Source of the DNA: Larix kaempferi
Taxonomy: Eukaryota; Streptophyta; Pinopsida; Pinales; Pinaceae
Direction of reading: 5' to 3'
NCBI GenBank assembly: GCA_027924585.1
Contig: BSBM01000871.1
Location: forward strand, 496,001 to 560,000
Length of the DNA: 64,000 bases
The notes below the pieces were generated by a model, which ran no database searches, was not told the DNA's origin, and saw nothing but the letters and a program-made list of their open reading frames with translations. Shown here in pieces: positions 31,909-44,440 of this stretch; within the stretch, counting starts at the first letter, position 1, and every line of letters starts with the position of its first letter. The translations under genes and the position numbers were made by a program.

Positions 31909-34900
31909 TTGAAACCATCTGTCACCATTGAGTCCCCGATACATTCTTGGTGCCTAAGGGGTGAGCCCCCACAGCACATTTCACTTGACATCACCCGTCA
32001 TAGATGTAGAGCTTCATCACTCAACTCCACTCGTCGACGACACAGAGCTCCGTCCCCCAGCCTTGACGCCCCTTATTTTACATCTGATTCTGAGGCATAG
32101 TCCGAGAACCCCACTTATGCTGCACCAACCAACCCCATGGTTGGCATAACTTCCAACCCTTTCTTTGTAGGAACCACTGGTGGAGCGTCCACCACCACCC
32201 CAGCTACCACACCCGCTTTGGGTATGCCCTTAATGGGGCCCACACCCACCATTCCGATCACTGTGCCCATTCCAGTGGCTAGCATACCCAACCCAACTCC
32301 ACTAGTGACTCACACTACCCTTGGCGGTGCAGGACCATCCCATACCACCTTCATTCCTCCCCCTGGGGGCAACATCCCCAACCTGAACCCAGCCCCTACA
32401 CTTGGGGGCATTGGCCCCAACATGGCCACAACCACTAGTATGTCGCATCCTTCTACTAGTTTTCCATTCATGGCTAGTCTCAACCTTCCTGACCTCACCA
32501 GAATGACCAACAATCCCATCAGACACGACCCTGCGTGGCCTCACATGCCCACTAAGCTCCCCTCAAACATCCCTAAGTTTGAGGGCAAGGTAGGTGAAGA
32601 CCCCAAGAACCACATTATGTCCTTCCATCTGTGGTGTTCCTCCAACTCCATAGTGGACGACTCTGTCCAACTCCATCTATTGCAATGCACCCTCACTGGT
32701 TTTGCAGCCAAGTGGTACATCGAGCAGCCCTATGGGACCCATGCCACCTTTACTTCCCTTTCCTCGACCTTTCTGCAGTTCTTTCAGTTACCTGTCCACT
32801 ATGACACGGGAGTTGAGATCCTACTGTCTTGCAGACAGAATACGACCCACCCACATCACTGACCACATTCATGAGTGGCGTCGACTCCGAAGCTTGTGCA
32901 AAATCGAGTTATATGACCGTATATTCTTAGATTGGTTTCTAAAATCTCTCCTTCCCGTCATTGCCAAGGATGTGGCATCCGAGCGACCCTAGTCTGAAGA
33001 AGAGACCATCCTAAAAGCCCAACAATTTGACCTTATTTACGCCCAGTCTGGTTACCTCTATACCATCATACCTGACACCCCCCACGGTGATTCCTCCCGA
33101 CATGATGCACCGAGGACATCCCATGTCATAGATGGAATCATTGGTCGTATTGCCTCGCATAACCAACCCTTTTCCATAGCACGTACTAGCCATGGCCCTA
33201 AACTTTCGCGGGCTACATCCCACTCTGGAGTAACCAATTCATATGCTCCCATGGCACATCACCACCATTCCCACAAACCCTCATGTCCACCTTAGTGCTT
33301 TGGCCATGCATCCCCCACTTACGCCCCCCCCCCCCGGTCGCACCTCAGCCATATTACCACCCGCAGGCCACGCAAGCTCCTGTATCCTCTCAAGTCCCTC
33401 CTGCTTATTATCCGCCACAGGAAACACCTATGGCAAACCCACAACCTGTCGCATAGATGTATCAGCAACCCCCATAAGGTTCAGCACCTGCACCACCTCC
33501 ACCCACTTATTATCCACCGCAGCCTGCTCCCACACCTGCAGAACCCCAAAACCCACCTGCCACCCAAGGGAAAGTGTATGCACAACAAAATCCGTAGCCC
33601 AACCAAAATAACCAATGCTAGAAAAACCACGGCAAAGGACGTAACCGCGGGAAAAACCCCCCTCCAAACCAAGGTGGCCAACCCCCTAATCCCCTGAACA
33701 ATAATAACGCGGCACCTACTAACAAAAACCTCAACAGGCCGCCCAAGCAAGCCAAAAATCCTAATTTGTGAACAAACCATCCTTGTTCTATTTGCGGGGT
33801 CTATGGCCATTACACACACACTTGCCCACATTTGGAGTGGGCTCGACAACTCTGGACTGATGATGCCCACCGCCAAGGGCATGCGGCTCCTCAAGCGCCG
33901 CCCAACCCCCCACCACCTCAGACTCAACCCTTTGTGTTACAAAACCCTTTACCAACCCAAGGTGTAGTGAACACTCAATCGTTGGCTCCCCCTCAAGGAA
34001 ACGTGCCACCACAACAGCAAATCACTTACGTTGCTCCTGATCAACCCATGATAGGTTCAGGTACCCATCACTTGTTAATGATGTCATCCATAGATGTAAA
34101 CCTTCAAACCCATCGGAACCAATATGGCTCCACCCCTGAAGCACCTCTCACCGAAAAAAACACCAACGCTCTTCCCACCGATTAGTCGTTACGAATACCT
34201 CCGACTCCACTAGATGGCACCTACAAAGCCCCTCGCTTCCCACTTCGCAGCATCAACAATAACCCCAATGCTCTCACTGCATCTAATTACAACATTGTAG
34301 ATGATTTAGCTCAGTCACCCGCAGCCATGTCTGCATTGGAGGTTTTAAAAAATGGTTCTACACAGCGGAAGACTTTGCTCTCAGCCATTGGTGCTATTGA
34401 CCCAACGGATTCATGAATGATGGCCTTTGATTTGGACCAATCCGAACCACGCCTGCCTTCCACATTAGCATTCCAAGTTTCTGTATCCGTTTGGAATCTT
34501 GTCATCCATCGGTGCATCATCGATGAGGGTGCCTCTACATGCATTATGTCCACATTCATTTGGAAAAAGCTGGGATCCCCTACTCTCCAGCAGTCCACCA
34601 CTACATTGCGAGCCTACGACGGTCGTTCGGATCAACCCCAAGGTCTCTTAGCTAATGTCCCCATCCAGTTGGCTGGTAAAATAGTGCTTATTGACATAGA
34701 GGTCATCAACGCCCAACTTGATTATAACCTCTTACTTGGCCACAGTTACATGTATGCCATGCGGGTGGTTGCCTCATCGATTTTTCATACCATGATGTTC
34801 CCCCATGATGGACATGTGGTCAAGGTTAATCAACTCACCTATTACGATCCCAATGCCCCGGCTGCACCCGAAAACATTCTTCCCATGGTTGAACAACCTA

Positions 34901-36270
34901 TTTGCGGTGCATCTACCTCGTTGGTTTCCTCAGTGGGACCTGGAGTTTACTCAGATACGCCGATGACCTCAACATTCCAATCCATTCCACCCTCATCACC
35001 AGCAACCGAAATATCTAACTTATGTACCCTTTCCCATAATACACCAACACCCAACCATCAACTGCCCTTGCTACCCCAACCACCATTGGTACCTAGTCAT
35101 GTTGGTGTTACACCCATCCATACAATCCCCTTCATATTCCCCCCTTCGGGAGTAGTAAGCGCCCCGGTTATGACTACACTTAGCCTCCCCAGTTTAAATT
35201 TAGGATTACCCGTATGGTACATCACGCCTCTCGTTTCCCCTCCAACACCAAATGTCATCCTACAACCAGTGCAACCCATCACCACTACTAGTCAACCACC
35301 TCCTAGTGTCACTAATCCTTCCTCATCCACCAATCCATCCCATCTTATCAAGCACACTGGGGGAAGAGGCCCACAACCATACACTTCTTTACCCCCACCC
35401 AAAACTGTTAAAACCCCCCCCCACGTTTCGCGCTCCTCCCAAATGCTCGTTGTGTGATGAATTGGGCCATGCTACCCATCAATGTCCACAATTACTCGCA
35501 TTACAAGAGCACATGCAAATGCTTGATGATGACCCCAGCATCCCGATTGTCCAACTTGACCCTACCCCTAAGCCTCGTGATAAATCACTGCGTACGAATC
35601 ACCCTTGTGTAATCTGCGGTATTTACAGCCATTAATCACATCACTGCCCTGATCTCCCAGATTATAGAGCCACCCTCTATGAGATGAATAACTTGGAACT
35701 CGAGACAGCTTCCCCCACCATTGATGAGATCCACCCCCCAGCATCCCCGCCAACAAGAGATATTAATACTATTTACATGATCTCTTCTACTAGCACTCCC
35801 TCATCAACCAATTTGACGACCCAAAGTCTCCACAATGATGAGGAGATTCTCGAGGCTCTTACTGCACATGATTACCCCTGGGAAGATATGCATCATTGTT
35901 CCTATTTCCTCCCGAAAGAGTCCTCCCCCACCACAGCCACCCAATTTTTGGTTGAGTCCAAAGATTTCCTCCCCACCAAAGTTGACTGGTTTAAAGAGCC
36001 CATTCTCACTCCCGATTCCTTTGAGGAAGGTAACATGTCTAATATCTCACCCACAATCCACGTTGATATCTCTGCCCTAGCTAGTCCTCATGAACTCATT
36101 ACATTAGGAGCCTCGTGCACCGAGTACGAGATCGGAGAGTACAAAATGTTTTTCAAAGAGTTCCGCGATGTCTTTGCCTGGTCCTATACTGAAATTCCTG
36201 GTCTTGATCCCACTATTATAGAGCACCACATTGACACATGGCCAGATGTGCCCCCCATTTTCCAAAAATA
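31909..36270 (+). pseudogene. gag-PR region of B-old, decayed
   Basis: The gag domain lies at about 32540-33060, with a 1-bp shift near 32845 and a TAG near 32990. A Pro/Gln-rich linker follows, then knuckle 1 at about 33784-33825, protease with DEGAST (about 34526), and two further knuckles at about 35446-35487 and 35610-35650. A TAA interrupts the last knuckle at about 35634. The RT-leader segment appears once only (about 36089-36270), unlike units 1 and 2, where it is doubled. Confidence 0.75.
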
Positions 36271-37600
36271 GTGCCCCATTCATCCATCAAAGCTCCCCTT
36301 CGTTAAAGCAGAGATTGAGAAACTTCGCACAACAGGATTCATTTATACTATTGCATATACCACTTGGGTTTCTAACCCTGTCCCTGTTAACAAGAAACAA
36401 GGCACCATCAGAGTATGTACTGACTTCCGTGATTTAAACCGAGCATGTCCCAAAGACAACTTCCCCACGCCATTTAGTCCTATCCTTCATGGATGGTTTC
36501 TTTGGATACAACCAGATTCAGATCCACAAGGAAGATCAATACAAGACTGCCTTCACCACGCCATGGGGCACCTTTTCCCATCATTTCATGCCTTTTGGCC
36601 TTAAAAATGTTGGCGCCACCTTCCAGCGGGCCATGACCTATTGTTTTCATGACTTGGTCCATATCCTACTAGTCTATCTTGATGACCTCACAGCACGTTC
36701 CAGGAAACGACCAAACCACCTTAACGACCTCCAGAAAGTCTTTCTGTGTTGTCGCAAATATCAGATCTACTTGAACCCACTCAAGTGTGTCTTTTGTGTT
36801 CCGGTAGGCCGGTTGTTGGGTTTCATTGTTTCCCATAAAGGAATTGTTGTTGATCCCCTCAAATTCCAAGCCATCATAGACCTTCCCGCACCACACACGC
36901 TCCGGTGGCTACAGAGTTTACAGGGGAAATCTAATTTCCTCCATCGCTTCGTTCCTGATTATGCCACCATAGTTCATCGTTTCTTACACCTACTTCGTAC
37001 TCACATACACTTTGTTTTGGATGACCAAGTGCAAGCTGCATTCGAAGCCCTTAAAAAAGCTCTCACGCAAGCCCCTTTGATCTCCCCTTCGGACTTCTCT
37101 CAGGACTTCATCCTTTACGTCTCGACATCCGACCACACCGTGTCAGGAGTCCTTGTCCAAGAAGACACTGCTTGTCAGGAGCATGTCATTTAGTATGTTA
37201 TCCAAACCTTGTCTGGACCACCCCTACATTACCCATATGAAGAGAGGCTGGCCCTTTCCATCGTCCTTTCCGTACAAAAATTGCGACATTAAATTTTACT
37301 CAGTCATACCACAGTTGTCGCTGACTCCAACCCCATGGTCCATCTCTTGAACCGGCGACTTCTGCAACGTCCTGTTGCTAAATGGGTAATTATCCTCCAA
37401 GAATATGACCTAACTTTCACAACCCCTAAGAGCACTAAATCCCTCGCGCTGGCCCAGCTCATCACTGATCTCCAATCCCTTTTACCGTCCCCACAAATCT
37501 CCGATGAGTTACCTGACAATCACCTATTCATCATCTCATCTGATGACCCATCGTATGGTGATATTTTGCTATATCTTCGCACGCAGAAGTTTTGATCCAA
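36271..37600 (+). pseudogene. Reverse transcriptase and degenerate RNase H of B-old
   Basis: RT motifs include VCTDFRDLNRACPKDNFP (about 36415), FFGYNQIQIHKEDQ, MPFGLKN and the catalytic YLDD at 36675-36686. The RNase H that follows (about 37090-37480) reads LYVSTSDHTVSGVL. The usual first acidic residue looks altered, as expected for Tat-type elements in which this copy has decayed beside an added aRNH. A TAG at 37193 and frame changes interrupt it. Confidence 0.8.
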
Positions 37601-38795
37601 CATAAACCGTGATGGACGCTACTGTATCCGTCACTAGGCCTCTCGATATCTCCTCTTGGGCGATGTCCTTTACTGACGAGGGGTTGATACTATCCTCCGT
37701 CGTTGTCTTACACACGAGGAATCCAAACAAGTCCTCAATGGCTGTCATAGTGGCGCCTGTGGTGGACATTTCTCAGGAATGGCCACCGCCCAAAAGGTCA
37801 TCCACGCTGGATACTTCTGGGCTACACTCTTTACCGACTGCATCACAGCAGTCAAACATTGCCATAATTTCCAACTCTTTGCCCCTAAGGCCCGGACACC
37901 ACCCGCCCTGCTACACCCAGTCGTCACCATTGGTCCCTTCTGCAAATGGGCCATCGACTTCATGGAATGTAAACCCTCATCCTCAAATGACCATAAGTAC
38001 ATCATTGTCGCCGTCGACTACTTCACCAAATGGGCTGAAGCCATGCCCACCTTCAATTGTAAAGCCGACACCACTGCCTGTTTCTTTTTTAACCATGTTA
38101 TCACATGATTCGAGGTCCCCAAACAGCTGGTCTCAGACCATGGTTCACATTTTGAATATGCCATTTGGCGTGAGTTGTCCACTCTTTTGAAGTTCGAACA
38201 TCATTTTTCCTCTACTTATTACCCCTAAGGGAATGGCCAAGTTGAGGCCATTAACAAAATTTTAAAAACCATCCTCCAATGCACTGTTGATCGACATAAG
38301 TCCAATTGGTATCATATGCTTTTCCCTACATTATGGGCTTACCGTACATCAACTAAGACCGCCACCAGTTTTACCCCGTTTCATTTAGTTCACGGTGTAG
38401 AGTCTGTCCTCCCCATCGAGTGTCAGATACCTGCCTTACACATCACCATCGAGCTTCTCCCAGACACCTCCCCACTCGAACAACGTCTGCTATCATTAGA
38501 ACAAGCTGACGAAGACTGTCGTGCCACCCTCCAAACCATTGAAGTTGCGAAGAACCGCTCCAAAGCTAGTTACAACAAACATGTCCACCCACGAACTTTC
38601 CGTGAAGGAGACCTAGTCCTCGCCTATGACCAAACCCACGACAAGACCGGTAAACGGAAGTTTGAATCCATGTGGCAAGGCCCTTACATCGTGCATACCT
38701 GCCTCAGACACGGGGCATACATTTTAACTGACTCAGAAGGCCACCCTTTGCGCAACCCCCGTAATGGGTTGTATCTTAAATGCTTTTATCCTTGA
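37601..38795 (+). pseudogene. Integrase of B-old
   Basis: A zinc-binding H-H-C-C region (about 37738-37870, CHSGACGGH and ITAVKHCHNF) is followed by the DDE core: Asp in KWAIDFM (about 37955), Asp in LVSDHGSHF (about 38137) and Glu in GNGQVEAIN (about 38246). The C-terminal part has DLVLAYDQTHDKTGKRKF and WQGPYIV. The last residues, HPLRNPRNGLYLK, are those kept at the deletion junction of units 1 and 2. Stops lie at about 38107 and 38227. Confidence 0.8.
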
Positions 38796-38898
38796 ATAAA
38801 CCCACGGCCTCATTGGTCCATATTGTACAGTTTGCTTTCCTTTTGTTTTTCACTTTTTTACCACAACCTTACACTTGTCCTTTTTTGCATGATCACAG

Positions 38899-39327
38899 AT
38901 GGACCATCTTCCACCTTATTACATTGGCTTCACCAATGGAGCAAGCCGCTAGTCTCCAAACCTAGCCTCTGCAGCCTGGGTCTTATATTCCCCTTCACAT
39001 AAGTTGATTCATCTTGATGGAATGTGCATAGGCGCTACTACCAATAACCAGGCAAAGTATGATGATGTGACCGGTCTCCTAACTACTGCCCTTCAGATGG
39101 GCATATGTCACCTTCATGTGTTCCTTGACTCCCAGCGACTTGTCTCCTAGATCAACAACTGCTACTAGGTGCGTGATCCTTTCCTCTTTAGAAAGTTCCT
39201 GTGCACAAAACAGCTAAGCCGATAGTTTGAATCCATCACATTCACCCATGTCCCAAGAGATCAGAATAGTGTCATAGATCAAATGGCTAACAACATCCTA
39301 GATTGGCATATAAATCACACCATGTAA
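38899..39327 (+). pseudogene. aRNH of B-old, catalytic residues lost
   Basis: Same length as the aRNH of units 1 and 2. The first catalytic Asp is Asn (FTNGAS) and the Glu is Lys (NNQAKYD), and four internal stops are present. The acceptor-like TGCATGATCACAG before the ATG is kept. Confidence 0.8.
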
Positions 39328-39410
39328 ACTATCCATCATGCATCATCATACCATATCATCACATCAAAAAACATATAAAAACCCCAAAAAGTATGCATTT
39401 ACAACAAGGG

Positions 39411-39671
39411 GCATCCACGTGCCTATCATCAGATAATGTTTGCATCCATGTGCAATAACATCAATACACAACTATACAGGGGCATCCACGTGCCTATCCT
39501 AACACATACTGTTGCATCCATGTGCAATACATAATACAAAATAAATAAGGGGCATCCACGTGCCTATTGTCATACACCACTTACATCCATATGCAATACA
39601 CACATACAAGAGATCACAATCGCATCCACGTGCGTACAATAATCATAACCGCAAAAAATGCATCCATGTGC
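39411..39671. repeat. GCATCCACGTGC-type array of B-old
   Basis: Eight motif positions occur. Four are exact CACGTG (39411, about 39481, 39550 and 39622) and the others are CATGTG or CATATG variants. The position is the same as in units 1 and 2. Confidence 0.75.
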
Positions 39672-39764
39672 ATATCTATATAAATAACCATCAATGTTAT
39701 ACACATGTCCTGAGTACCTCAGTACTCAGCTATACAAAAAATATATATACGTAGCAAAACCTCA

Positions 39765-41653
39765 TCACATACATGTCGTAGCTACAAAAAACCCTGAGTG
39801 TCCATACACATCGGGGGGAGTCCTCCATGCTCCGTAATGAGAGTCGTAACCTCCATTAGTACCTGTATCGTCTGCCTCCAACTCCTCACCCCACTCCTCC
39901 TCTAGTAGCTCCTCATCCCCTGAGGGATCCTGCGCCCTACCCCTCTCTACCAATACGGCCACCCAAATCGCAATCGATCTAAAGTCCCATGGAGCCTCAA
40001 GGCAAGCCTCGATCACACCCCAATCCAGGTCCCGCCACCCCTCATCAATAACCCCCACCAATAGACGATCTAGGAGAACTCGTAGGGACTGCAAAGTCCC
40101 CTCAGCATCCCATCGACACACCTCCCCTCAATCTAGCAGGGCTGGTACAGCCACATGTCCCCTGCGGTCTATGTATCCCTCTGGCAGCCTTGGTCCAACA
40201 TCTACATCACATCCGAGAACATACATAGTCAATACCAGCATATACATCTATCAACCATAACATACATAAAATATGACATAAAACAATCAAACAGGTAGAT
40301 ACATACCATCTAGCCCCCATGCCTGCCCTGAGGTCATGGCGCCTCCGAATCTCCTGTGTAATCCATATCCCTATATGGATAGTCGTCCAAAGTTAGTGAC
40401 ATCTGTAACCACTAAAGATAGAGCTCCCCTGTGAATTATCTGCCGACCTCTCCACCACCCCACCGGTGCATCATCTGTCCCCACTGCACCATGTGTGGCT
40501 CCCTTAGCCCTCCTGCCCTAATCGGCACCCACGGCCACAAGGTCAGTACCCGCTCCATAAAAAAGGAACAGAGGAAGGATCCATAGCAGAATCCTTTTCC
40601 CGATTCCTTCACTGAGGTCAACTGCTGCTGAACGCATGTGAGGAACACCTGGCCCCTGGTAAAGTATGTGCCATGCAGCACTCGCTCCACTAACTACATT
40701 TGGCCCCGTGACACCTGTTCGGGCACCTGAGACCCCAATACCCAAACCACACATGACACAATCGCTTGCACTGCTTGCTCCTGCAGGTCACTAATACGAA
40801 GTGCATTCCTATGCACTTCCACCTCTGGGATGTAGTAGTGCTCCAGCATCTCCTCTATGTCTACGTCCGTAGACACCCGTGGCTGCGTATCATCCACCCT
40901 ACCCAAACAGGGCAGTCCCGTCAATAATTAGACATCCACCAGGGTGAGATCCACCCTCTCCCCCTGTACCATGAAATCCTGTATCTTCGGGTCCCAAAAC
41001 CCTACCAACCTATTCAACAATAGTTTTGTTGAACGCATCATAGGTACTTGTGTGAACTTCAGAAGCCCGCACAACCCCAGGGTCGACCGAACATGCCGAT
41101 CCTCCCGGATGAACTCCATCATGTCATCAGGGATCTCCCGCTCCTGCCATAACATGACCGGCATCCTGTCAATCACACACAGAAAACTCATTAGACCCAC
41201 ATCAAATAAATAACCTCCCCCCCCCCCCCCGGGTATAACCCTAAAGCATGATCCAGATCACGACTTTAGGGCCCCTTGCCGCAATCTCAGATCACAGCTC
41301 TCGGGATTTGAGTCACGATCGCTGATCACGACTGTCAGGGCTACAGTCACGGTCACGAATCGTGGATTTCCCGATATGAGTCGCGATCTCAGACCGCGAC
41401 TGTAGAGGCTGAACTCGTGATCCAGGATCGCGTATTCAGCCTCAGAACTCGCGATCCAGTATCGCGTATTCATCCCCGGAACTCGTGATCCCAAACCACG
41501 ATTTCACCCCGGAAACCCACGATCCACGCCCTCATGGACCGTACAGACCCCCCTAGGGACCCACCACCCCCCCCGAACCCAGCAAAAAATTAAAGGTATG
41601 AGTTTAATGGAATACCTGCAACTCACAGATCTGAAATCGGCCGGTCAGATCGT
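39765..41653 (-). pseudogene. Antisense PMD gene of B-old, decayed
   Basis: Exon structure is still visible: exon 1 at 41653-41616 (start codon now ACG, third codon TGA), intron 1 of 450 bp, and exon 2 from 41165. PMD core: FWDPKIQDF and GERVDLTLVDV. Stops at about 40927 and 40689 break it. The last exon (40121-39765) keeps an acidic tail (EELLEEEWGEELE) that the younger copies have lost by indels. Confidence 0.7.
41250..41521. repeat. 34-bp array, eight copies, antisense intron of B-old
   Basis: Eight exact 34-bp steps can be laid out. The cores have drifted to ATCGCGAT/GATCACGA-like sequence, but period, copy number and place in the intron match the younger units. Confidence 0.85.
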
Positions 41654-41740
41654 CCAGAAACACCACCTAAGCTTTGGTCCACTATGATCTCCTATCAAAG
41701 TCAATAGTCCAACTGACACTTGTCATGTTGGGTCCACTTA

Positions 41741-41749
41741 CTATTTATA
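41741..41749 (-). promoter_or_regulatory. Antisense promoter TATA box, B-old
   Basis: The minus strand reads TATAAATAG, 88 bp from the degenerate first codon. The spacing equals that in units 1 and 2. Confidence 0.55.
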
Positions 41750-41879
41750 GCCCGTTGATTTTTTCTTGTTTCGGCCACTTTGGATCCATACGGAGTCCAT
41801 TCTCCAAACCGTTTCCACCACTGGACTCAACATGATGAGACTGTCATGATGATCGACTCATTTTCTTATTTTTTCCGAA

Positions 41880-42240
41880 TCGTTTTTTTGCATTTTTTCT
41901 AGACACCTCTCGTCACCCCGGTTTGCATGCCACATCATCCATAGCCCATTTTTGATATACTTTATGTCGTCAGATTCTTTTTTTGCTCTTCTGATGATGC
42001 TTGAGATCATTTCTCGCTCTCACCCTCATATTTTTCGGGTATTTTTTCCAAAATGCCCCCCGTTGCCTCGGTTCATGTGCCACCTTGGTCGTTGTCCATT
42101 CTGACGTTCCTTATATCGCCGGATTTAGTTTTCCGAGCTCGTGATGATGGTTGAGATCATTTCTCGCTCTCACCAGGAACATTTTCAACATTATGTCCTG
42201 ACACCTTGCTTCCTCGATTTGCACACCACATCTGCTACCA
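41880..42240. repeat. About 150-bp tandem repeat of B-old
   Basis: Diverged copies of the unit seen at 17777-18160 (GATGATGCTTGAGATCATTTCTCGCTCTCACC and GATGATGGTTGAGATC...), again about 2.5 copies. Confidence 0.7.
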
Positions 42241-42376
42241 TCGAATTGTTACACATTTCTACATGAGCCATTCACTCCATTCATACTGCAATTATTTCGT
42301 TATGTTTCCACCATTCATCATCCCGCAAGGAGGCCCACTAGTGTTCCCCCCCACCCTCGTTCTTGGTTCTCATCAA

Positions 42377-42443
42377 TGTCCCTTGATTGAACACTCTCTC
42401 CTTGCTTGGCCATTTCTTTTGTTCGGTGTCCCTTGATTGAACA
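42377..42443. other. Right breakpoint of B-old with 17-bp direct repeat
   Basis: TGTCCCTTGATTGAACA occurs at 42377-42393, inside B-old, and again at 42427-42443, where B-old ends and A's protease frame (NKRRMMTF) resumes. Unit 1 has the first copy as TTCCTTGATTGAACA (18268 region) but nothing like the second. The second copy looks like a templated filler. Confidence 0.65.
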
Positions 42444-43489
42444 AGCGGCGGATGATGACTTTCAAAAATCGTGATCTCAGAGTTATAGCCCTGTTGGATC
42501 TGGATGAAGGACGCATGTACATTGAGCCAGTGAAAGACGACGATCCCAGTGGATGGGACCATGCATTCAACATTTTTGAAGACTATACTCATCCGATTGC
42601 CAATGATGAGCTGGGATGGCGCAATGAGATCTCTACATCTTCCGACTCTGATGATGCGTTAGAACATTGGCAGAACCGCTTGCATGAGGTGTCACTCAGT
42701 AAGTGTGGGTTAATCGCGCAATCGTTATGCCGTGTTGCAACGGAAATAGTCACACTACCAGTCTATGAGGGGTTTCCTGGTCTGTCCGACTTTCTGGTGG
42801 AGTTTGAGGAAAGAGTGTCTGCACCACAGCGATTGCTGGCATTGGAGGAAGCACTAAAGGCTGCTCCAGCATGCTGGTGGGTGACACACAAGAAATCAAT
42901 TAATGAATGGTCACAGTGAAGAAGATTGATGACGGTTTGCTTCAACGATATCGAGGTCTACGACACAGGGAAATATGATGGTCGAAACGACCCTGGAGAC
43001 CATTTGATGGAGTGTCAAACATTATGGGCATCGTGACCAAGAGACGAGTGGGTCCATGCATTTATCCATACCTTGGATGAAATGTTGCAGTCATGGTATA
43101 CTGCAGCTGAATTACAGGGAGAAATCACTACTTAGTTGGAGTTGACAATATGCTTTACTCATACGTTCAGTTTTGCTGATCCTAGCTTGGATGTCCATAA
43201 CGCTCTGCAGACCATCCGCGATGTGGTTCTAAAAGTTGTTCCTGTGGCATACCTGGCATATTCGCATACGCACTGTCAGATGCAATCCATAACGGAATTT
43301 TATAATATCACTGGTGGGCCTGAGGATGGTGATGATCCGTCGAATGTCAATATCCCAGAGTCTAAAGGAAGTCGCGATGTGGTACCACATGATGCGCCAA
43401 GTGATCCGTTCAGTCAGCCCTTGAAGCTTCACAAGATCAATATTGGGATGGAGGGCACTCCCAAGTTCGCAAATGTTGGGGTTTATTAG
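42436..43489 (+). pseudogene. Element A: protease tail and second gag-like domain
   Basis: The frame resumes with NKRRMMTFKNRDLRVI, the expected continuation of the protease at 6988. A linker then leads to a segment (about 42930-43240) with KYDGRNDPGDHL, DEWVHAFIHTLDEM, SWYTAAEL and FTHTFSFADP. This looks like another Retrotrans_gag-type domain placed between PR and RT. Stops lie at 42917, about 43036 and 43133. The last part (MQSITEFYNITGG to NVGVY) links to RT. Confidence 0.65.
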
Positions 43490-43498
43490 GATGATGAG

Positions 43499-44440
43499 AT
43501 GTTGGGAAAGGAAAATGACTTGTTGCATGAATTCCAGGACCTCTTTCCTACAAATTTTTCTGAAATGAAAGGGATTTTGGGTGATTTAGGTGAGATGAAG
43601 ATTCCCTTGAAACCAGATGCTAAACCGATCAGGCAGCGACCCTATTGGCTAAATCCACGACATAAGGAGAAGGTCAAGGAAGAAATGGATCGCATGTTGG
43701 ATGCTAGTATCATTGAACCAATCAAAGAGTCAGAATGGATCATTCTTATGGTGGTGTAGGAGAAGAAGATCAACGAGATGCGCATCTGTGTCGATTTGCG
43801 GAAGTTGAATGATGCCTGCTTACATGATCCCTTTCCAACCCCATTTACAGATGAAGTACTTGAAGGAGTAGGTGGTCAAGAGATGTATTCTTTCACGGAT
43901 GGGTTCTTGGGTTATCATCAGATCCGCATTGCAAAGGAAGACCTACACAAGACGACTTTTGTGACAGAATGGGGAAGTTTTCAGTATACTGTGATGCCAT
44001 TTGGGTTGAAGAATGCACCTATGATATTTCTACAGTTTGTCATTGCTGCATTCAAGGATTTCATCCAGAATTTCTTGCAGGTATACATGGATGATTGGAC
44101 ATTCTATGGTTTGATCTGTGATCATCTAGCCAATCTGCGGTTAATGCTGGAGCGCTGTCAACAATACCAGATATCGTTGAATTTGAAGAAGTGCATTTTT
44201 TGCACACCGTTTGGGATATTGTTGGGTCACATTGTGTGCAAACAAGGGTTGTTAGTTGATCCAACAAATATTGCGCTCATTTTGAGATTGACACCGCCGA
44301 CCACCATTAAGCAATTGAGGGCGACTTTAGGGCATATTGGTTATTATCGCAAGTTCATCAGGGGATATGCAGCGATCACTGCCCCTATGGAGAAGTTATT
44401 GAAGAAAGATGCATTATTTCAATGGAGAAATGAATGTTAG
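43499..44440 (+). pseudogene. Element A reverse transcriptase
   Basis: The lead-in KPIRQRPYWLNPRHKEKVKEE is followed by ICVDLRKLNDAC, TDGFLGYHQIRI, TVMPFGLKNAP and the catalytic YMDD at 44084-44095. LLGHIVCKQGLLVDP and LRATLGHIGYYRKFIRGYA follow. TAG stops at 43757 and 44438 interrupt it. The order and motifs are standard for plant Ty3/gypsy. Confidence 0.88.

Larger units (their letters stand above)
30417..42434 (+). mobile_element. B-old body: decayed full-length Tat-lineage element
   Basis: It carries the B-family layout with RT, RH and INT still present: leader array, gag, PR, knuckles, RT, RH, INT, aRNH, CACGTG array, antisense PMD. It is much more diverged than units 1 and 2 and full of stops. 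With the LTR at 6989-7818 it forms one element that B-young later split. Its 3' region after 42434 and its 3' LTR are missing. Element A resumes near 42436. Confidence 0.8.

Noticed and set aside
20166-32000. B-young as two separate insertions each with its own pair of LTRs
   Set aside because: Only one LTR separates the units, and it has a PPT on one side and a PBS on the other, so it is shared.
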